From the NCBI GenBank assembly GCA_007115705.1, contig QXEO01000234.1, positions 2,585,375-2,649,374 of the forward strand: 64,000 nucleotides of DNA, read 5' to 3'. Below are positions 21,016-34,102 of this stretch, piece by piece. This stretch comes from Dactylis glomerata (Eukaryota; Streptophyta; Magnoliopsida; Poales; Poaceae). The notes beneath the pieces are model-generated. The model saw nothing but the letters and a program-made list of their open reading frames with translations, did not search any database and was not told the DNA's origin. Position 1 is the stretch's first letter; every line of letters starts with the position of its first letter. The position numbers and the translations under genes are program-made.

Positions 21016-21394
21016 TACCGCGTATACAATCAGGAAATAAAACGGCCCACACGTCAGCAATAGATGGATGGCTGCTTCGACGTGTCTCCTGACCCTACCC
21101 GTCAGCACCATTCAAAAGCAACGGTCAATTCTCAACCACCGCGGCTCCCTAGCCATCACCGGTAATGGTCAAGGCCTCTGACCAGACGGCAACCCTCCCG
21201 TTCGAGCGTCTGCGAGGGGTTTCAAACTAGAGGGAGGGGAAAACTAAGGAAAAGTTAAGCGGCTGGGGAAAATTGAGTACAACTAAGGACCCGAGGGCAC
21301 GAAAATAGAAATCCCTTTAAGATTTCACAAAGCATACTTGGCGGCTCGCGCCTGCTGTAGCGGCCGTAGTACTAAATTTCTATACCTCTGATAT

Positions 21395-21908
21395 ATCCAT
21401 GGAGTCTAATGGTTTCAGAGCGGTAGACTTCATGTATCACTAATGGTTCCTGTCATTTTGACATTAGTTTGCCTATAGAAAACTTGAAACGAGAGTTAAA
21501 CAATAATACTTGGTCCCCTACTTTATACTCTTTTATTTTTATTTTTCTTATCATGCTAATTTTTTTTCTTTAAACAATCTAGCATTCTCATAAGCTTTAT
21601 TTCTCCATTCATCTAACATATGCATATCTAAAATTCTCTTCTTACCGGCGGTTTTCAATTCAAAGTTAAGTTGCTTAACAGCCCACATAGCTTTATGCTC
21701 TAATTCTACTGAAAGATGACAACCTTTTCCATAGACCTTTTTGTAAGGATACATCAGTAATTTTAGTTGGCCAATCTGATCTAGACCTATTAACTGTCTT
21801 TTCCGATATAATTTTTAGTTCTCTTTTACTTAGCTCAACTTGACCACTAGTTTGAGGATGATAAGGATATCCAACTCTATGATTGAACGCATACTTTGCT
21901 AAAGTCTT
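21395..21908 (-). pseudogene. Athila-type Gypsy integrase C-terminal relic
   Basis: Reversed, the core-end motif YHPQTSGQVE, then VYGKGCHLSVELEHKAMWAVKQLNFEL and DEWRNKAYENARLFKE, mark the end of an Athila-lineage integrase. A decayed tail continues to about 21395. Frames change near 21755 and stops occur in the tail. The N-terminal half, with the catalytic aspartates, is gone, cut off where the Copia-like LTR begins at about 21909. Nothing else of the parent element is recognisable nearby. Confidence 0.8.
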
Positions 21909-23528
21909 TGAAGGACACATGCCCAAAGAAAAATAATAAAAGTTTTATTTGCATATATCGTTAGTTCATAATAAGTTTAATATTGTGCTATAACCTATAA
22001 CTGTATCAATCAGAAAACATTGATACATGTGTGCTATTCAACAATTAGAGTCCCTAGTAAACCTCTATTACTAGTTCATTGGTCAACTGATGATCAGATT
22101 CTGGATCATGTGATATTAATATCAATTGACAATGAGGATCATGCCATTAGGTAAATGTCATAATGGACATACCCAATAGTAGTATTGTAACACGATCGTG
22201 TCACGATGTTCATGTTGCGAGAATAAGAACATTGTAACATAATCCTTAGACCGTGAGATCATATCTAATCACTACTTCTTGCGGGTACTTTAATTGCATC
22301 AACCGTCACTAGGTACTACGGTGACTGAAAAGGTGTCTTCCGGTATTCTAATGGAGTAGTTTGATGCATATGCATCAATAGCGGGATTTGTTCTTCCGGG
22401 TGACGGAAAGATACTCTAGGCCAACTCGGTGAGATCATCCAATGTTGCAACATGTGACTAGGTCACGGGGATGGAATATCACAGGAATGAGTAAATAGAA
22501 ATATCGATAACGAGACTGAACTAGGTATGATGATACCAACGATCCAGTCTCGGATATTGCAAGTATCACTGAAACAAAGGGAATAGGACATCGACGTTTA
22601 TGATTCAATGACAAAAGATCTTTGTGAATGCACATGGGTCATTACGGACATCCCTGTCTAGCTAATGATCATTCACCGGAGAGAAGTCTCGGTGATGTTT
22701 CGAGTATTTCCAAACCGTAGGGTAATACGCTTAAGGGTTCGATGATGTTGTAAGATGGCATTGGTACATTTGGAATTATCAGAGTATTGACAAGAGAGAG
22801 AGATAGGAAAGTTCCGTGAAGATCCAAAAGCTGTTCAGAGGGTTCCGGAAGGAGTTTCAAATTAAAGGGAATTAAATAATATGTAATTAATGTTAATTAA
22901 GTGAATTAATATCAAATATATATTTTATTTAATAATTAATGGCATCCCACCTTTATTGGGCCCTTCTCGGAGGGATAGCCCATTAGGCGCCTGGTGACCC
23001 TAGGGTTAGGGTTTTGGGGTCTGCTAGGGCTGGCCGCCGGCCTGGTCCCTCCCCTTGGCCGCCGCCCTAGTGCCTTGGGGAAGGGGCAAGCCCGCCCCTA
23101 TACCCCTATATAAAGAGGCCCCATGGGGAAGAGATACACGCAACAAATGAGCCAAGAGCTCTCCTGTCCTCTCATGTGCATCTCCCCCTCTCTCCATCAG
23201 GAGCACCATAGCGAGCTCCTCCATCGCGAGCGCACAGGTCTGCATTCCGGCATCTGGATCGGCCGTCCCGCACCTTGCTGAGCTCACCATTGTGCACCGA
23301 GTCCCCTCGTCGCTTCCCTATGGCTGGAGAAGGCCCCTAGGTGATCCTTTGCACCCATCTGCCCGCGCTAGGGTTTCGGCCTGATTCCCCACAGCCAGAG
23401 GTAGGAGACGACAAATGGCCATAGATCTAAACTAGATCTGGTGGTCTCAGTCGCCCCATACTGCTTCGGCTGCCTAGTGTGGCTGACGGACGGGCCCCGC
23501 TTGTTAGGGCATTTGAGCACATGCTCCC
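21909..23528 (+). repeat. BARE/Angela-like Ty1/Copia LTR, partial
   Basis: The start TG..GGACACATGCCC.AAG and the internal order of motifs (AATAATAAA, GATACATGTGTG, CCCTAGTAA.CCTCTA, CCTTAGACCGTGAGAT, AACGAGACTGAA) follow the plan of BARE/Angela/WIS LTRs with strong divergence. A TATATAAA box lies at 23107-23114, at the expected distance before the leader. The right end is unclear because solo LTR H inserted at 23529, and sequence that resumes at 25176 may still belong to it. No primer site or Copia gene is seen. Similarity was judged from memory of the family plan. Confidence 0.6.
23107..23114 (+). promoter_or_regulatory. TATA box of the Copia-like LTR
   Basis: TATATAAA is followed by GAGGCCCC and a C/T-rich leader, matching the U3/R border of BARE-type LTRs. 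Confidence 0.6.
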
Positions 23529-25170
23529 TGATGCGGCACGGTGTTGATGGTTTTTCACCGTCCAGTTGGGAACCGCAAGAGGAAGGTATGATGAGTACAG
23601 CAGCAAGCTTTTCCCTCAAAAAGAAACCAAGGTATGTCGAATCCAGGAAAAAGCCAAACTCAAGAAGGTGATGCTCGCTAGCTTCGCGGCAGCTCCGGAT
23701 AATTTATAAGGCGCCTCGTCCAGGCTTTGCTTTGCGAGTGGCAACATGTAACCTGCACACAACACAACCAAATACTTTGCTCCCAACTTACGATGAGGTT
23801 GTCAATCTCACCGGTTTGCTTGAAACAAAGGTATGAGCGTATCGAGTGGAAAGCAATAGTAATTTGCGAGAAAGTAAATAGTGCGAGTAAAGTAAACAGG
23901 TAATAGCAATATAATGGAAATAGGACCAGGGTCCACAGTTCACTAGTGGTGTCTCTCCATAAGATAAAATAACACATGCTGGGTAAACAAATTACAGTTG
24001 GGCAATTGATAGAATAAAGATAACGTGCTAAGTCGAGAGGATCACTATGAAATTTACTCTGGGCATTACAACAAGATACATAGACCGCCATCCAACTACA
24101 TCTATGACTAATAATCCACTCGCGGAGAATCAATCCGAGAACTCCATAAGTATTAAGTTGCGAACAACAGATAACTGCATTAAGCAAAGTGTGTAATGTA
24201 AACAAAGCATATGCCCTTGGGCAGATGAATGTTGTTTTCTCCCTAGTGGCAACAACATATCTACAACCTTAGAGGTTTCTGTCACTCCCCCAGATTAAAT
24301 ACAGGCATGAACCCAACTATCAAGCATAAATACCCCCCTTGGAGTCACTAGTATCTACTCGGCCAAGATAGCTACTAACAACGGAGAGCATGCAAGATCA
24401 TAAACAACATAGAGATAACATAAGATATTATTCAGCACATCAACTCAATCATAACACCAATATTCATTGGATCCAAATAAACACAATATATAGAATTACA
24501 TAACGGTGATCTCGATCATGTAAAGCAGCTCACGAGATCTAAACATGAAGCACATGGTGGAGAAGACAACCATCTAGCTACTGCTATGGACCCATAGTCC
24601 AAGGTAGACTACTCACTCATCGCGTCGGAGGCAAGCATGGCGATGAAGAAGACCTCCGGTGGCGATTCCCCTCTCCGACAGGGTGCCGGGAAGAGCTTCT
24701 GGACCCTCCCGATCTCGGGTCGACGACAGCGGCGGATCGTGATGTGTTTCTGGAAAAGTGATCGGGTACTTAGGTTTTTCCCGTTGGGGGGTCTTTATAG
24801 GCGAAGGGGTGGCGTCAGAAGTGGACCGAGGCGGTCTCACACATAGGGGGCGCGGCCAGGGCCTGGGCCGCGCCGCCCTGTTGTGTGGGCCCCTCGTGGC
24901 CCCACTCTGTCTTCTCTTCGGTTTTCTGGAAGCTTCGGTAAATTTCTGGATGTTTGGCTTTTGTTTCGTCCAATTCCGAGAATATTTTCTGTGTAACTTT
25001 TCTGAAACACAAAAACAGCAGAAAACAGGGAACTGGCACTGTGGCATCTCGTTAATAGGTTAGTTCCGAAAAATGCATAAAAATACCACGAAGTGTAACG
25101 AAACACTAAGCAAATGGTGTAAAAACAAGCATGGAGCATCAAAAATCATAGATACGTTTAAGACGTATCA
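23529..25170 (-). repeat. Solo LTR H (1,642 bp)
   Basis: Reversed, it begins TGATACGTCTTAAACG and ends CCGCATCA. The start at 23529 rather than the next TG at 23545 is fixed by a perfect 5-bp duplication CTCCC at 23524-23528 and 25171-25175. It belongs to the A/B/I/F LTR group. No internal sequence adjoins it. Confidence 0.9.
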
Positions 25171-25175
25171 CTCCC

Positions 25176-26344
25176 GTGCTCATGTGGCCGTTCTGGGCCG
25201 GCCTAGCACGTTGTACCCTGGGTTTGCTCAGATCTGGCCCTTTTATTTTTTTCTGCCAATCTTCATTTATTATTACAAACCTGTTAATCTACTTCTAGAA
25301 ATAAATCTTAAACAAAATATAAAATGCATGAAAATGAATGTATCTAATTTTTTGAGTGTTCCAGAACCTTTTATCCAACATGCAGAGCAAGTACTCTACC
25401 AAAATAAAATCTACGTCTTTTATGATAATTAATCTACCTAGATGTGTCTTTTTCACTCATACATCCATAACGGGAGATTTATCCAATATTTTTGAGCAAA
25501 TCCAATTTAGTTGCAAAGCTATCTGTAAGACCTTTCACATGCCACTAGCCTGGATGAAATTAAGTCTTTGTTCTTAGCATGGTTATTTTTGCAAAATACT
25601 ACCAGATCTGACTTTAGGAAATTATAAATCCTATTTTGTGAGGAATTTTTGGGTGAGACCGATTTTGGTTGATCTTGTACTTTAAATACCTGCTAGTGAG
25701 ACCAGAGGACAATTTTTTTGAGCATGTATGAATTTCTGGTAAATTAAGTCTAAAATAGTAGCTTTTATCACTAGAAAAATCATAGAAAAATATCTATAAA
25801 TCCATTTTGAGTGAATCCACTTTTGTTGGATTCAGAAAAATGATACCTTCCCATTGATATACTAGTAGCATGTTTTGAACTAATAGAATTGCCTGCTTGT
25901 TATTTATAGCTCAGTTTGGGTTTAGTAATAGGTAAATCTTTGCCTTATCCTTATAAGTAGTTATTGGTATGAAAATACCTGAGAGTGTTTAGTAAGATAA
26001 CTTGTTTGTTTCTGATACTTGCTTGGTGTGAATTGTTTGTTGTGGTGTTGTGTGCGGCTTATTTATGCTTGCTTACATATATCGCTATTATTTATAAGTG
26101 CTAGATTCGAATGACATCGGGTCTTCTGAGGAAGGGGTAGTATTTGAGTATCAGGAAGAAGACCAGGGACAAACTATCAAGGCAAGCCTTCTAAACTTAT
26201 TGCATATCTGATCCTAGTTTACTTATTGCACGTTTAATAAATGCTTATGAAAATGCATTTTCATATTGCTATTACCTTTAGATAGGCATTATTGGCGACA
26301 TGGCTCCACAAGTCAAGTTATTATCATCCTTATGGATGACACCT
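25176..26344. other. Unassigned AT-rich repeat-like stretch
   Basis: No gene is visible. The first 60 bp are GC-rich and may be the tail of the Copia-like LTR hit by H. The rest is AT-rich and reads like the long LTR or untranslated region of a further retroelement, but I cannot place it. Element A is inserted at its right edge after CACCT (26340-26344). Confidence 0.4.
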
Positions 26345-27971
26345 TGATACGTATCAAACATATCTATAATTTTTGATGCACCATGCTTGTTTATGCACTA
26401 TTTGCTTTGTGTTTTGTTACACTTCGTAGCGTTTTTATGTATTTTCCGGAACTAACCTATTAACAAGATGCCACAGTGCCAGTTCCCTATTTTTTTTGCT
26501 GTTTTTGTGTTTCAGAAAAGTTACACGGGAAATATTCTCGGAATTGGACGAAACAAAAGCCGAAGTTCCTATTTTTTTCCGATACGAGACGGAGTCCAAA
26601 GCAGAGACGGAGGGGAGCCAGGGGCCAGCCACACCATAAGGTAGCGCGGCCTAGCCCCTAGCCGCGCCACAAGGTGGTGGGGCCACCTGGCCCACCTCCT
26701 TCCGCCGCCCTTCCGCCTATATATTCTCCTCAATGAGAAAACCCTAAGCACCCGATCAATTTTCTAGAAAACATACTGCAAGCCACCGTTGTCGTCGACG
26801 CGAGATCGGTAGGGTCTAGAAGCTCTTCTCGGCACCCTGCCAGAGAGGGGAATCACCACCGGAGGCCTTCTTCATCACCATGCCTACCTCCAGAGTGATG
26901 TATGAGTAGTCTACCTTGGACTACGGGTCCATAGCAGTAGCTAGATGGTTGTCTTCTCCTCCATGTGATTCATGTTTAGATCTTGTGAGCTGCCTATCAT
27001 GATCAAGATCATCATTGTGTAATTCTAGATGTTGTGTTTGTTGGGATCCGATGAATATTGAGTACTTTGTCAAGTTGATTTATTGATTTATCATCTCTAT
27101 GTTGTTTATGATCTTGCATGCTCTCTATTGCTAGTAGATATCTTGGTCGAGTAGATGCTAGTGACTCCAAGAGGGAGTATTAATGCTCGATAGTGGGTTA
27201 ATGCCTCTAGTAATCTGTGGGAGTGACAGAAACCTCTAAGGTTGTAGATGTGCTATTGCTACTAGGGAGAAAACAACAATCTTGTGTTCAAGGACATTTG
27301 TATTGTTTATATTACACACTTTGCTTAAGGCGATAATCTATTGCTTGCAACTTAATACCCAATGGTTGTTCGGATGATATCCGGCCGGTGGATTATTAGT
27401 CATAGATGCAGTTGGATTATGGTCTATGTATTATGTTGTAATGCCCAAGTGAATCTCATAGTGATCCTCATGACATTTGTATGCTTTCTTTATTCTATCA
27501 ATTGCCCAACTGTAATTTGTTAAACCCAGCATGTTATCTATCTTATGGAGAGACACCTCTAGTGAACTGTGGACCCTGGTCCATTCTTTTATATTCTTAT
27601 TACCGTTTACTATTTCCTTGCATTATTTACATTCTCGCAAACTACTATCTGTTACCACACGATACGTTTAATCCTTTGTTTACAGCAAACCGGTGAGATT
27701 GACAACCTCACTGTAAGTTGGGGCAAAGTAGTTTGGTTGTGTTGTGTGCAGGTTCCACGTTGCTGCTGGTGCAAAGCTAGGCCCCAGATAAGGCGCCATA
27801 TATAAATTGTCTGGAGCTGTCGCGAAGCCAGCGAGCATCAACCTTCGGAAGTTGGTTCTTTCTCCTACTGGTTCGATAAACCTTGGTTTTATACTGAGGG
27901 AAGACTTACTGCTGTGCTCATCATACCTTCCTCTTGGGGTTCCCAGCTGGGCGGTCAACTACACGCCATCA
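26345..27971 (+). repeat. 5' LTR of A (1,627 bp)
   Basis: It begins TGATACGTATCAAACA and ends GCCATCA. A TATATAT box lies at 26718-26724. Its U3 matches I, B, H, E and M, and its downstream part matches I, B, H and F but not E or M. Confidence 0.85.
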
Positions 27972-27982
27972 AGCATTTTTTC

Positions 27983-28000
27983 TGGCGCCGCTGCCGGGGA
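27983..28000 (+). other. Primer-binding site of A (tRNA-Asp type)
   Basis: TGGCGCCGCTGCCGGGGA complements, with one mismatch, the 3' end of plant tRNA-Asp. It lies 11 bp after the LTR. Confidence 0.85.
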
Positions 28001-28162
28001 GAATGAGGATTTCTGCAAGGGTAGTCTCTCGCTTCCAATCTTTTACTTTGTTATTGTTTTGCTTTACTTTATTTTTGCTTGTATGTTTTTATCAAAAAAT
28101 ACAAAAAATTTAGTTCCTTTATAGTTGTTATTTTTTACTTGTCTGCTTTTAGTTTTGCTAGA

Positions 28163-28757
28163 ATGGGTACTCGTGAGAACACCAAGTTGTGTGATTACTA
28201 GCACCAAAAACAATGATTTTATCTACACTCCTATTGCGCCACCTGCTCCTGAGGCAAATTTTTATGAGATTAAACCTGCTTTGTTGAATCTTGTTATGAA
28301 AGAGCAATTTTCTGGTGCTAGTAGTGATGATGCTGCAGCTCATCTCAACAATTTTGTTGAGCTATGTGAGATGCAAAAGTATAAGGATGTAGATGGTGAT
28401 ATTATTAAGCTTAAGCTATTTCCTTTCTCTTTAAGAGGAAGAGCTAAGGATTGGTTGCTATCTTTGCCTAGAAATAGTATTGATTCTTGGGTTAAGTGTA
28501 AGGATGCTTATTGGAAAATATTATCCTCCTGCTAAGATTATAGCTTTGAGAAGTGATATTATGAAGTTTAGACAGTTTGATAATGAACATGTTGCTCAAG
28601 CTTGGGAAAGAATGAAATCTATGATAAAGAATTGTCCCACTCATGGACTGACTACTTGGATGATTATCCAAACCTTTTATGCAGGACTAAATTTTTCTTC
28701 AAGAAATCTCTTGGATTCAGCTGCTGGAGGTACTTTTATGTCCATCACCTTGGGCGC
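28163..28757 (+). pseudogene. A gag, 5' part (broken)
   Basis: ATG 28163 opens only 12 codons before TAG. A frame in another phase then carries the Gag domain with KLFPFSLRGRAKDWLLSLP, and a second frameshift near 28530 leads to AWERMKSMIKNCPTHGL and FYAGLNFSSRNLLDSAAGG. At 28757 element B interrupts it. The next part is at 36062. Confidence 0.8.
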
Positions 28758-30388
28758 TGATACGTCTCAAACGTATCTATAACTTTTGATGCTCCATGCT
28801 TGTTTATACACCATTTGCTTTGTGTTTTGTTATACTTCGTGGCATTTTTATGCATTTTCTAGAACTAACCTACTAACGAGACGCCACAGTGCCAGTTCCC
28901 TGTTTTCTGCTATTTTTGTGTTTCAGAAAAGCTACACAGGAAATATTCTCGGAATTAGACGAAACAAAAGCTGAACCTCCTATTTTTACCGAAGCTTCGT
29001 GAAGTCTGAAGATGAGACAGAGGGGGGCCAGGGGCCGGCCACACCCTAGGGCGGCGTGGCCTAGGCCTGGCCCACGCCACCAGGGGGTGAGGCAGTCTGG
29101 TCCACCTCCTAACGCCGCCCTTCCGCCTATATATTCCCCTCGACGGGAAAAACCTAAGGACCCGATCAATTTTCTACGAAACCTACTGCAAGCCGCCGCT
29201 GTCATTGACGCGAGATCGGAAGGGTATAGAAGCTCTTCCCGGCACCTTGCTGGAGAGGGGAATCCCTGCCAGAGGCCTTCTTCACCACCATGGTCGCCTC
29301 AGGAGTGATGTGTTAGTAGTCTACCTTGGACTACGGGTTCGTAGCAGTAGCTAGATGGTCGTCTCCTCCACCATGTGCTTCATGTTTAGATCTTGTGAGC
29401 TGCCCTACATGATCAAGATCATCTTTGTGTAATTCTACATGTTGTGTTTGTTGGGACCTGATGAATATTGGTACCATGTCAAGTTGATGTGCTGAATTAT
29501 TATCTTTATGTTATCTCTATGTTGTTTATGATCTTGCATGCTCTCCGTTGCTAGTAGATATCTTGGCCGAGTAGATGCTAGTAACTCCAAGAGGGAGTAT
29601 TTATGCTCGATAGTTGGGTTCATGCCTCTAGTAATCTGGGGGAGCGACAGAAACCTCTAAGGTTGTAGATGTGCTGTTGCCACTAGGGAGAAAACAACAT
29701 TCTGGTGTTCAACGACATTTGCATTGTTTACATTACGCACTTTGCTTAAGGCGATAATCTGTTGCTTGCAACTTAATACCCAATGGTTGCTCGGATGACA
29801 TCCGGAGGGTGGATTATTAGTCATAGATGCAGTTGGATTACGGTCTATGTATTTTGTCGTAATTCCTAGAGTGAATCTCATAGTGATCCTCATGACATAT
29901 GTATGCTTTCTTTATTCTATCAATTTCCCAACTGTAATTTGTTTACCCAGCATGTTGTTATTTATCTTATGGAGAGACACCACTAGTGAACTGTGGACCC
30001 CGGTCCAATTTCTTTTACATTGCTATCACCATTTTACTTTTACTCGCATTATTTACTTTCTTGCATACTATTACCTTTTACCACTCGACACTCAATCCTT
30101 TGTTTATAGCAAACCAGTGAGATTGACAACCTCATCGTAAGTTGGGCAAAGTACTTGGTTGTGTTGTGTGCAGGTTCCACATTGCTGCTAGTGAAAAGCC
30201 ATGCACCAGCATTTATTTGGCGCCATTGCTAGAGTGTCACAAAGCTAGCGGGCATCAACCTTCAGAAGTGTGGTTCTTTCTCCTACTGGTTTGATAACCT
30301 TGGTTTCACAACTGAGGGACAACTTGCTGTTGTGCTCATCATACCTTCCTCTTGGGGTTCCCAACGGGGTGTAATCTACATGCCATCA
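28758..30388 (+). repeat. 5' LTR of B (1,631 bp)
   Basis: It begins TGATACGTCTCAAACG and ends GCCATCA. It is a close match to 34103-36056 once the solo LTR there is removed. Confidence 0.9.
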
Positions 30389-30399
30389 AGCATTTTTTC

Positions 30400-30416
30400 T
30401 GACGCCGTTACCTGGA
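30400..30416 (+). other. Degenerate primer-binding site of B
   Basis: TGACGCCGTTACCTGGA lies at the same distance from the LTR as in A but differs from the tRNA-Asp complement at about three positions. Confidence 0.65.
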
Positions 30417-30570
30417 AGAAATAAGATTTCTGCAAGGGGAGTCTCTCACTTCCAATCTTTTACTTTGTTATTGTTTTGCTTTACTTTATTTTTGCTTGCA
30501 TTGTTTTATCAACAATACAAAAAAGTAGTTCCTTTGATAGCTTGCATTCCGTTACCTTTACTTTTAGTTT

Positions 30571-31163
30571 ATGTTGTTCCCTAAGTATGCTTTGGAGGAC
30601 ATTACAATAGGTAGTGGTTCTATAATTGGGAAATGCAACATCGAGGAGTTCTTTAATCATGTAAGTATGCATAAAGATGTTGAGGATAGATCTTTAGCTG
30701 AGCTTGCTCCTAGTTATGAAGTTGCTGCTGCTTATTTAGTTCACATGTTGGAGACTAGGTTTGTTAACCTTAATCCTTTTATGCAACAAATGTTTCTTAA
30801 GCTTCATGATATCGAAGATTCCGAAAAGAAAGATTTTATTTGAAGACTTTGCATAAAGAATATAGAGATGTTGCTATTGAAGCTAGGAAAGTTTTTGAGC
30901 GTTTTAATATGCTTGGCTCACGTGTTAATGTTGTTGGTACAACCAAAGAAGACATCAAAGTACCAATACCTTGCAAACTTGTAGGATTGCATGAACCTTT
31001 GGAAAAGAATTTTGATTGGATTTGTCCTAAAAACCCTTTTGATGAAAGTAGTGAACCAAAGAGTGTTCACAAGGGATCTTCAAAAACTCATTTGGATACA
31101 ATACAATTTATTGTTGAGAAGACTTCTGCAATTGATCTTAATGCCTCATTTGATATTACTTGA
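30571..31163 (+). pseudogene. B retroelement ORF, about 197 codons with one frameshift
   Basis: The first frame (30571-30843) has ALEDITIGSGSIIGKCNIEEFF and EVAAAYLVHMLE. The second (30840-31163) goes on with KTLHKEYRDVAIEARKVFERF and a Pro/Glu-rich tail. A -1 shift at about 30840 joins them. The ORF directly precedes the non-coding tail shared with I and E, at the place where E has its 820-codon gene. I know no catalytic domain in it; it may be a divergent Gag or an accessory protein of a non-autonomous family. Confidence 0.55.
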
Positions 31164-34102
31164 TTTGCACTTTCTGCGCCTAGCTCAAAGGCGTTAAAGA
31201 AAAGCACTCTTGGGAGATAACCCAATGTTTTCTTTTCAGTACTTTTTATTTTATTTGAGTCTTGGAAGTTATTACTACTGTAATGACCTCTCCTTATCAT
31301 TTTTATTTCGTTTTTGCGCCAAGAAAAACCTCTAATTTGAGGGAGGTAAGATTTAGGGAAGTTGCTGTCCTGAAACAGATTTCTGCGCTGCACCGTAAAA
31401 ATTTGTGAAAATTCTCAGAATATCTTTTTGATCTGTAATTTCTTGTGCATATGCCCCAGGTTATATCCAAACTTTTATTAGTTTTGCACTTTTCGATTTG
31501 AGCAACAGAAGGTCCTCGAAAAAATCAATCTTTGTCAGCTGTTTTGTTTTGACAGATTCTGCCACTATTTTTGTTTGCCTCTCGATCGCTTTCTTTTTGA
31601 GTTCTTTTGATCACAGAACTTTTGAGGAAGTTTCTACAGTAGCCTATGCTTTAATGGTTGGTATATTTGAGTTTAAAACTGAACCAAAGGGGAGATTTAC
31701 TATCATGTTTATGCTAATGTTGGTAATAGAATTGTGTGAAGTTTTGTATGAAGGAAGTTTTCAAGTGTAGGGAATGGTGAGTGATGAGATGAGATGAAGT
31801 ATGGACAAAAGAGCAAGCTTGGGGATACCCATGTCACCCCAAGAAATATCCAAGAGGTACAAGCGTCAAAGCTTGGGGATGCCCCCGAGGCACCCCTTCT
31901 TCATCGGCAAAAATCAGGTCACCTTTCAACACACTATATTTTTATTGCTTCATATTCTATGCATTTTTCTTGGAGCGTCTTTACTTTTGCTTTCAGTTTT
32001 ATTTTGTTTTGTTTGCTACAATAAATGGTTGGACCCCAACAAATTTCTTTTGGAGAAGGCATACCTCATTTTTCATTGTCAAGAACACTCTAGTTTTCAC
32101 TCTTATCGTTCAACGAGTGTTCTCTTTTTCTAGTACCGCGTTTAGCTTTCGTTTTTCACCTTGATTTTTGTTTAGATGTTGTTATATATTTGCATCAAGG
32201 TGTATTTAGACCTCTGGTCTATGTTGGTTTTCATCAAAAGAGTTTTCTCAAAAAGGTTTGAATGGTGTTGGAAAAGAGAAAAAGTTTTCATGCCAATAGT
32301 GGTACAAATGGGAGCTTATTTAGACTGCGGCTTAGACTTTTGCATGTCATGCTTGATGTTGTTTTGATAGTATGCTTAGTGGTTTTTTCTGTAGCATGAC
32401 TTGTCTCAAATGACTGAGATTGCTTAATGAGCCTTTGAAAAAAATCATGCGTTGTTTTTATTATATGGGAGCATGTTATTGTGGTTTTCTCCTTTGATGC
32501 TTTATTTGGGTTGACTTGGCGCATGCTTACAACATGTATGACTCTAACAAAGTCGCCAGAAGCCTCTATGATCATTTGGTTTTTGACTTGTGATACCACT
32601 TTATGCTTCAGTTAATGATGTTTTGTCGCTATGCATGATTATGGCCGTTATTGCTCTCTTAGTTGGTCGCTCCCAGTCTTTTGCTAGCCTTCATTTTGTA
32701 CCGAGTATAAGCTCTACTCGTGCATCCAACTCCCAAAAACCAAGTCTTCCAATGTGTCCACCATACATACCTATTAGCAATTTGCTATTCCAAGTACATT
32801 CGACTTGCTTTTATCTATTCTTCAAATTAAACTTTTTGGTGTTATGTGAAAATTAGTCAGTAAAGCTCTCGCAAACCTAACGGCACACATTACTTTTCTC
32901 GCTTTTAATAATTTTGACATTGTGGCTCTCTTATGTTGATGTTATGCTTGCAAGTTGTAAGTTGGAAATTAGCCCAGCCATGCCGTCATGGGGCAAGCTT
33001 TCAACATTGCACTTTCTTTCATTTAGTTGATATTGTGATCTTTTGTTTATGGATACTCGCGATGTGAAATAAGTTGGGATCTTGTGAGGTCATGGAGTTG
33101 GTATATGTGTTAGAGAAACGCCTGGGCCGCTATTCTAAGCCATGCATCATTCATGGTGGAAATTTACATCATGCCCATAGTGGACATTCGACGACACATC
33201 TCACAATAAAAAGCTATACCAATGGTAAATAAAAGAGATGCCGAGGTGTTCATTGTCAGTTTGTCTTGTCATTTTGATGTGGGCTTGTTCCATGTCATCG
33301 GGCAAGAGGTACCCCGTTGGCAGGTTCTTGATGATACATGTATGCTTACAATGACAAGACCTTGCTTGGGACCTAAGTCGAGTAGCATGCATGAGGTTTG
33401 GGTATTCGTACTTCACGGGACACGAGGTTTTCAACTTATGATTTGTTAAGCATATGCTTCATAATTGTACTCGCATTTACCTTAACCATTCATGATGCCT
33501 ATAATGGGGGCAATGAGAGCTCAAATCTAGTAAGTATCATAATTTTTGGAGGTTTATAAAACTTGCAATCACTGCTTCCCTCTGCGAAGGGCATTTCTTT
33601 TACTTTTATGTTGAGTCTCCACCTTCTACCTTTATGCACCATCAAAGAGAGCATAGTTGCCATTCTGAGTTTAATGTGCATAGTCCCAAAGTTTATCATT
33701 GATTGATTCATGATTTTGGTTTTGCTTGTTCTTAAATTATTTGTATCTAGTTGCCCTCTTAAACTTGAAGGTGTCCTATGCATTTATGTTTTGCTACTCC
33801 ATGAAGGACAAGATGAAAACCACTTTATTATGTTTTTCTATATGATTTGAACACACACTTGAGTTTCAATGTTTCATTGTTCATGATCTTTCGTTTGTGT
33901 TACTTTTCATGTTATAACATGGTTGCTAAGTTTTTATTGTCAAGATTATGTCTCTTATGCCCATGTTTTAAGTACTTTGATCCCAGCACTCAATGCTTTA
34001 CATCATTGATCAAGATTGTGATGGTGCATGCCACCTCAAAAATTATTCTTTTGTTATCACTTACCTACTCAAGGACGAGCAGGAGTTAAGCTTGCGGATG
34101 CT
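31164..34102 (+). repeat. Non-coding internal tail of B, shared with I and E
   Basis: It holds the same order of blocks as 1-3266 and the reverse of 57525-60170, without the duplication seen in I. It includes two internal polypurine-tract-like copies (about 31815 and 31869) and ends in AAGCTTGCGGATGC (34088-34101), a one-base variant of the polypurine tract. Open frames here are short and not conserved as proteins. Confidence 0.8.

Larger units (their letters stand above)
5384..21311. mobile_element. Candidate Mutator-like DNA transposon K carrying genes
   Basis: The two ends carry diverged inverted repeats. Bases from 5384 rightward and the reverse complement from 21311 leftward share GTGCCC, CTTAGTT, TACTCA and TTTTCCC in the same order over about 50 bp. 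They are flanked by TCCCTTTAT (5375-5383) and TCCCTTTAA (21312-21320), a 9-bp duplication with one mismatch, and 9 bp is the usual Mutator target size. Part of the left terminal sequence recurs at about 8049-8105. Without insertions J and M, K would be about 4.4 kb. It holds a decayed gene fragment, a repeat-coding ORF and a two-exon coiled-coil gene, like a gene-capturing Pack-MULE. No transposase is present, so movement would need a partner in trans. The boundaries are inferred by eye. Confidence 0.4.

Noticed and set aside
23541..23546. A later start (23545) for solo LTR H
   Set aside because: With that start no target duplication exists; starting at 23529 gives a perfect CTCCC pair.
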